Assembly (NCBI GenBank): GCA_964017235.1
Contig: OZ024929.1
Span: forward strand, 112,267,793-112,331,792
DNA: 64,000 nucleotides
Direction of reading: 5' to 3'
Source of the DNA: Sabellastarte sp. h YS-2021
Taxonomy: Eukaryota; Annelida; Polychaeta; Sabellida; Sabellidae
In this document: positions 59,390 through 64,000 of the stretch, piece by piece
Position numbering within the stretch: position 1 is the first letter of the stretch
Layout of the letters: every line of letters starts with the position of its first letter
Notes under the pieces: model-generated
The model's input: the letters and a program-made list of their open reading frames with translations, nothing else
Database searches by the model: none
What the model was told of the DNA's origin: nothing
Position numbers and translations under genes: made by a program

Positions 59390-59974
59390 CCTCGTTTTAA
59401 TTTCCAACGCGCGGAAAACAGTCGGTTCTTAATCGGTTGTTAGTCCCAGGCCGCCTGGGGCGTCCTCAGGACGCCGCAGACTGAAAATGCGTGGTCCCAG
59501 GCGTCCTGGGGAGGCCGGTTTGGATCGGTTAGGGTCGGTTACCCTTAGTCGGTTCTTAGTCCCAGACCTTGATTTTTGGGTCGCAGGACACCGCAGACGG
59601 TCTGAGGCTTCCGGGGACTAATGAAACCGACTCACTTTCAGACGCATGAAATTCATACGCATCATATTTGAGTCTGGGATTAAGAACCGGCCGCCTGGGA
59701 CTAAGCTACGGAGGTCTGGGACTAAGGGTCGCAGGACGCCTGGGACAACAACCGACTCTGTAAATTTGGGTCTGAGGAGGCCTGAGGATGCCTGGGACTG
59801 GACATTTTGTTGACGGCGGGAAATAGGAATCGGTTGTAGTCGTGTGAAATATCAAACATGTTTGATTTTTCACACGGCCTCAACCGACCACAACCGATCC
59901 TTACAGGAAGCCTGGGACTAAGCAAATATTTCAAACCGACCCCCCAAAACCCTTAATCGGGAGCCTTAGTCGTG
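59390..59974. repeat. Right subterminal motif array
   Basis: The motif CTGGGACTAAG and its reverse CTTAGTCCCAG, together with (A/G)ACCGACT/AGTCGGTT, occur many times: for example near 59417-59450, 59545-59570, 59670-59710 and 59885-59920. GGACGCC and CCTCAGG words are interspersed. Here the motifs occur in both orientations. They share sequence with the left array at 54970-55350. Confidence 0.8.
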
Positions 59975-59990
59975 TGGTGGAACACCCACA
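59975..59990 (-). repeat. Right terminal inverted repeat
   Basis: TGGTGGAACACCCACA on the plus strand, the inverse of TGTGGGTGTTCCACCA. Confidence 0.85.
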
Positions 59991-59993
59991 TTA
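59991..59993. other. Target-site duplication TTA (right)
   Basis: Partner of TTA at 54951-54953. Removing the element and one copy gives an uninterrupted host sequence GAGCCATACC-TTA-AGCATAA. Confidence 0.8.
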
Positions 59994-61348
59994 AGCATAA
60001 TATGTTGCCGTTACGTGGCTCTGAGTTATGAATTTATGAAGCTCTATTTTTGACATATTTTTTTCCTGCACTCCTCCAGTGGTATACAGGATCCGTAAAT
60101 GGTTTTGGGTTCAATGTAATAAGTCTCACTTCAACCAATATGTTTATCTTCTTTTAAAACCCAATGGGGGCTCATTAACCCTCAAGACTTATGGAGCTTC
60201 CTTATTAAAGTTGGCAACAACCACCCTGTTTTAGTGTGACACTCCACGAGATGTGACTAAAATAGGCCAGAAAATGGGGCAACTCCCCACTTTAAACCCA
60301 AATGAAATTTCCTTGTAAGAAAAGAATAAAGAAGGATCCCCAATAACAACTTTATTGATTAGGCCAGATTGGATTTTTCTATGGTTTACAAGTAAATTCA
60401 TTTACCTCATTCATTCCCTTTTATACAATTGGGAGGGAAAATTCTATTCCTTTGAATGATGACTTGAATGTGAAACAAATATTGAGTAATACCAGTCCCT
60501 TAACTTACATGGAAACTGCTTTTTACTATTATTATGGCATTCTGATTTTTATTTTGTTCATTTATTTGTATTAAACGCTGAGCAATATAGAGGTATTTGC
60601 TGGATAGTTCATATATAACTATGGACAATTGACTACACTTTTATATCATAAAAATAATTATCATTGCCCCGATATGAGCTACCTTACTGTATCAAGAAAG
60701 TGGTTAAGTCGCTGTCCATTGTTACTAGGCTTCTTTTAGTAATTATCACAAACTATTTGCTATAACCTTCTTCTCCTCCACTTTACTCAACTTTGGACTA
60801 AAAAGAGTATTAATACAATAAATATTAAACCTATTTAAAGCTTAGCTAGAGAGTATGTTTTGTCAAATGTATGTCAAACAAATATTAATTTAACAATGAA
60901 CAAAGAAATTTTTTTTTAAAAAATAGTATTTTTTTCCAATAAAGATTCAAGCTAGAACCAGAGATACACCATTGTTTACACAAGCTGCTTCTAGCTATAA
61001 GTTCAGTCTATAAGTGAAGACATAAATAACCCTGGATCTTGTCACCATGGCACCTGTAATCATGTCTATGCACAAGATCCCATTTATGGTGTAATAACCT
61101 CCTGATTAGGCTCACAGTAGACAAAGTTTATGTAAGGTCTTGTCCTTTCACTCAAATCTGTTATAGCTAGAGCTTTACTCTCCATACTGAGCAACTAATT
61201 TCTTACCCATCTTTGCACCAAATTGATTACCAGATTGTAGTTGCTGGTACTTGGCAAAAACATGTACAAGGATACAGCATATACAGGTGCATATAACTCA
61301 AGTATGTGTATACAGACAAATAGATACAATATACATATAGTACATACA
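59994..61348. other. Intergenic, no gene seen
   Basis: AT-rich host sequence resuming directly after the transposon. No gene or clear repeat recognised. Confidence 0.45.
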
Positions 61349-61455
61349 TTTATTTATTTGGGGTTTTACGTCACTTTCAACACTGTACAGGTCATATCAC
61401 GACGGGTAGTTGGGAGGGCAGAGGAAACCAGTCCATACAGTTGGTCAAGGTTCGA
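61349..61455 (-). repeat. SINE family A, 5'-truncated reverse copy
   Basis: TTTATTTGGGGTTTTACGTC and CATATCACGACGGGTAGTTG, then CAGAGGAAACCAGTCCATAC: the tail and distal body of family A on the minus strand. The tRNA-like head is missing. Confidence 0.85.
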
Positions 61456-61597
61456 TACAAGTACAACATATACAAATACAGCATATACAGCTATATATAC
61501 CATCGATATTTTTATTAAACAGACTTTAATAAGACTTGAATAAACATTCCATGCAAAAAATATCTCCTTTCATAAAAATTATCATATATTTCATATA

Positions 61598-61805
61598 CCT
61601 CCCACCTCTGAGGCTGGGGTTTGGTTTCTGGCATGGCCTCAAGTGGGAAAGCTGGTAGTTGCTTGCCGTTGGTTGGCAGTTTACAGTACAGAACCCTGAT
61701 GAACTGTATGTACTGGTTTCCTCTGCCCTTCCAGCTACCCGTCGTGATATGACCTGTGCAGTGTTGAAAGCGACGTAAAACCCCAAATAAATAAAATAAA
61801 TAAAT
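61598..61805 (+). repeat. SINE family A, lacking the A box
   Basis: Begins inside the head at CTCCCACCTCTGAGGCTGGG and contains the full body and tail (AAGCTGGTAGTTGCTTGCCG, CCCGTCGTGATATGACCTGT, GAAAGCGACGTAAAACCCC) and (AAATA)n. The minus-strand frames at 61515-61817 are only this SINE. Confidence 0.9.
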
Positions 61806-64000
61806 CCTGGTATTCAAGTTTGGAAAATGATCACTTTGCTTCCACCTCTATGCCCAATATGACACTAGGTACTAAATAGAATGAAAAAACACTAACTTTT
61901 AACCAAGGTTCTGTAGAATCTACATCATTGCAAAGAGCACAAATAAATAATCTGTTGAAAGAGAGAGAAGTAACCTTGTATCATTGATGTAAGGGAGGGG
62001 TGAAGTGACTTTCTACACACATTGTCATTTTTTATTGTTAAAATAATTTTATGGACCTTTAGTTGAATTACCATATTACTAATACATCAAAAAATTTTAT
62101 GTCTTGTTCTGTGGTCCAAGAACCATATTAGTTAGCATATGAACAGTTGTCGGTAGGTAACGTGTATGATTTCAGATAAAACACAAAGCTAATTTATGAA
62201 GTAAAAGGGTGTCTCTTTAGTTGACTCCTGATAATTTGGAAGAATTTTCTAAACTCTAACAAAGGTATTAGTAAAACAGCCATCGAATTAAACGTTGGAC
62301 TTATACACCTGGAAATTATATTGTTGAACCACAAGTTGTCTTTTCTTGGCATCAGATCAATGTATGTTTAGGTTGTATGTATAATATTCAACTTGAGGCT
62401 TAAATATATATATTGGCAGTCCTGAAAAAATAATAATTGTAAAATAGTTTTGTAAACAAAACTTACAAAGAGATTGAGATTTGTTGTTCAGAATGATTAT
62501 TATGTGAGCAACTGACATTCATCACACATGACTATTTCACTCTACTGTGTCCAGAATCAGTGTCACAAATACCTGGTAATTGAAATTTTAACTAAAATTA
62601 AGGTTTCATTTTTTTTTCTTTTTACAATCCTCTGTGTGTGTGTGAAACAACCTTTAGACAGATAACTGTATCCAAAAGAACACTGAAGATTCGAATGGTG
62701 GATTTAAAGACAGCACTTTTTCCCAAATGACTTTTATAGTTTCAGAAGATATTTGAGAGAGATTCACACACTCCTGATTTGTCAATACTGCAGATAGCAT
62801 CTGTGTTGTGTCAATATGTTCTGTTATTTAAGGTCCTGAAGGGAGATAAGAGGGAAGACTTGAAAGTTAGATTGAACTTAGATCTGGGATTACCAGCCAG
62901 TAGTTATTACCAAGGAAAGAGCAAATAGCTGCTAATGTAATGTGTTACAGTTGCTATGTATTTTTGTTTTAGTGACTAGATGACATATCACCTCTCAGGT
63001 TACTAGATTCTTTGCAAAAACAAAATATTTTGGCAGTATGAATGTAGAGGTGAAAAACATTGACTAACTTATATATAGGTAGTAATGAATACAGTTAATT
63101 AATTTCATATAATTAATTTCAGTTATATTTTTAACAAAATGAATTCAATAGTGCCCTTTCTTTTTATTTCTGGTAAGGCACGCATTGATCAATGTTACTT
63201 TGGTTACTTCTAAATCATAACACAATGAAGATAAGTCATAACACACAATTGATTAGTCGTATCAGCATTATGGTTGACAAAGTTTGGTCATGATTATGGT
63301 TGTAAGGTTTTTAAGCATGTTGAATATTTTCAATGAACATCTATGATCAACATGAGGTCTGGATGTTATATATCTTAAGAAAGCTGTCCACATATGTTAA
63401 TCATCAAAATAGATGATTGACTCCGTCAATATAGAATTTTAACCTACATAGAAATACTGACTGGCAACTTTTACTGCAGACCTGTAGCAATTTGGTGGGC
63501 AGACAAAATGCCGGTGGACAAAATGCCGGTCAAATTTGCACAGGTGGACAAAATGCCGACTGGTTTTGGGGCAGGGTGGACAAAATGCCAGCTTCATCAA
63601 ATCATATTTCAGTGAAAAAATATTGCTGAATAAACAGTTCAATATAAACACTTTAACACAAAAATACATTTCTAAGTACTATTTACCTAAGTACTTTCTT
63701 TAAAGAAGCAGATTACAGAATATTTAAATTTAATTGAATACCCCTTAGTCAGCTTATTGCAATTTATACAGAGGGGTAACACCTATCAAAGAGATGCAGT
63801 GGTTCCTGAATAGGTTTCAAAGAAGTATTCTTCATTTTCTTATAATCAACTACCAGAGCACTTTTCAAAGGACCATAATCTTTCTGCTTTATTTTCAAGT
63901 GGCCAATTATGTTTAATTAAAATAAATATTTTCAAATAATATTAATAGTATTTGAAAGGAACTATTCCATGTAAAACTTAGTTGCATGCATAACTATACA
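61806..64000. other. Intergenic, short tandem motif, no gene seen
   Basis: AT-rich host DNA. At 63496-63591 GGTGGACAAAATGCC(G/A) recurs about four times with variable spacing. A (GT)n stretch lies near 62633. No gene is recognised up to the window end. Confidence 0.4.

Larger units (their letters stand above)
54954..59990. mobile_element. PIF/Harbinger DNA transposon, 5,037 bp, apparently complete
   Basis: The left end is TGCCCCTGTTCCACCA. The right end on the minus strand is TGTGGGTGTTCCACCA; they match at 12 of 16 positions, with a perfect core of TGTTCCACCA. TTA target duplications flank both ends. Inside are two convergent uninterrupted genes: a DDE transposase (55440-56738) and a MADF/BESS protein (57966-59189). 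This two-gene layout of transposase plus a Myb/SANT-type DNA-binding protein is the hallmark of the PIF/Harbinger superfamily. Both subterminal regions are GC-rich and repeat-laden, and clearly unlike the AT-rich host DNA. The absence of stops or frameshifts points to a young insertion. Mobility itself cannot be shown from sequence. Confidence 0.93.

Noticed and set aside
1..64000. Prokaryotic-type defence or biosynthetic system
   Set aside because: Gene density, repeats, TATA promoters and splice-like signals all point to animal nuclear DNA; no operon or phage-like cluster is present.

Overview
This window looks like non-coding, AT-rich DNA from an invertebrate nuclear genome. Evidence for a eukaryote: tRNA-derived SINEs, truncated LINE ends, MITE-like inverted-repeat elements, minisatellites, homopolymer runs, TATA boxes, and no operons or bacterial-type gene packing. 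The SINE tails (a GTCGTGATATGACC block, then GCGACGTAAAACCCC and (AAATA)n) and the PIF/Harbinger element suggest a lophotrochozoan, most likely a mollusc. That assignment is an inference from repeat style, not from a host gene.

Layout. Bases 1-180 appear to be the 3' end of a plus-strand host coding sequence that begins before the window; I could not identify the gene. Bases 240-54950 are a gene-poor tract made of unique AT-rich sequence, two main SINE families (A and B below), a dispersed GTTTGTTTGT-containing repeat, LINE 3' fragments, several inverted-repeat elements, and tandem arrays with periods of 30, 51, 61, 75, 92, about 147, about 150 and 160 bp. The most striking array is a 75-bp minisatellite at 22989-24135, which is open in several frames only because its period is a multiple of three. 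One minus-strand segment near 30.9-31.2 kb is a weak candidate for a host exon.

The only complete protein-coding system is a 5,037-bp PIF/Harbinger DNA transposon at 54954-59990, flanked by TTA target duplications and ending in related 16-bp termini. It holds two convergent genes: a DDE transposase (plus, 55440-56738) and a MADF/BESS DNA-binding protein (minus, 57966-59189). Each has a TATA box. A 43-bp minisatellite and two small hairpins lie between their 3' ends. Both subterminal regions are GC-rich and packed with repeated short motifs, which are plausible binding sites for the MADF protein. By analogy with known Harbinger elements, the MADF/Myb-like partner would bring the transposase to the element ends. 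Both reading frames are intact, so this may be a recently active autonomous copy.

From 59994 to the end the sequence returns to AT-rich intergenic DNA with two SINE copies in opposite orientation. I found no bacterial-type defence system, CRISPR array, rRNA or convincing functional tRNA gene.
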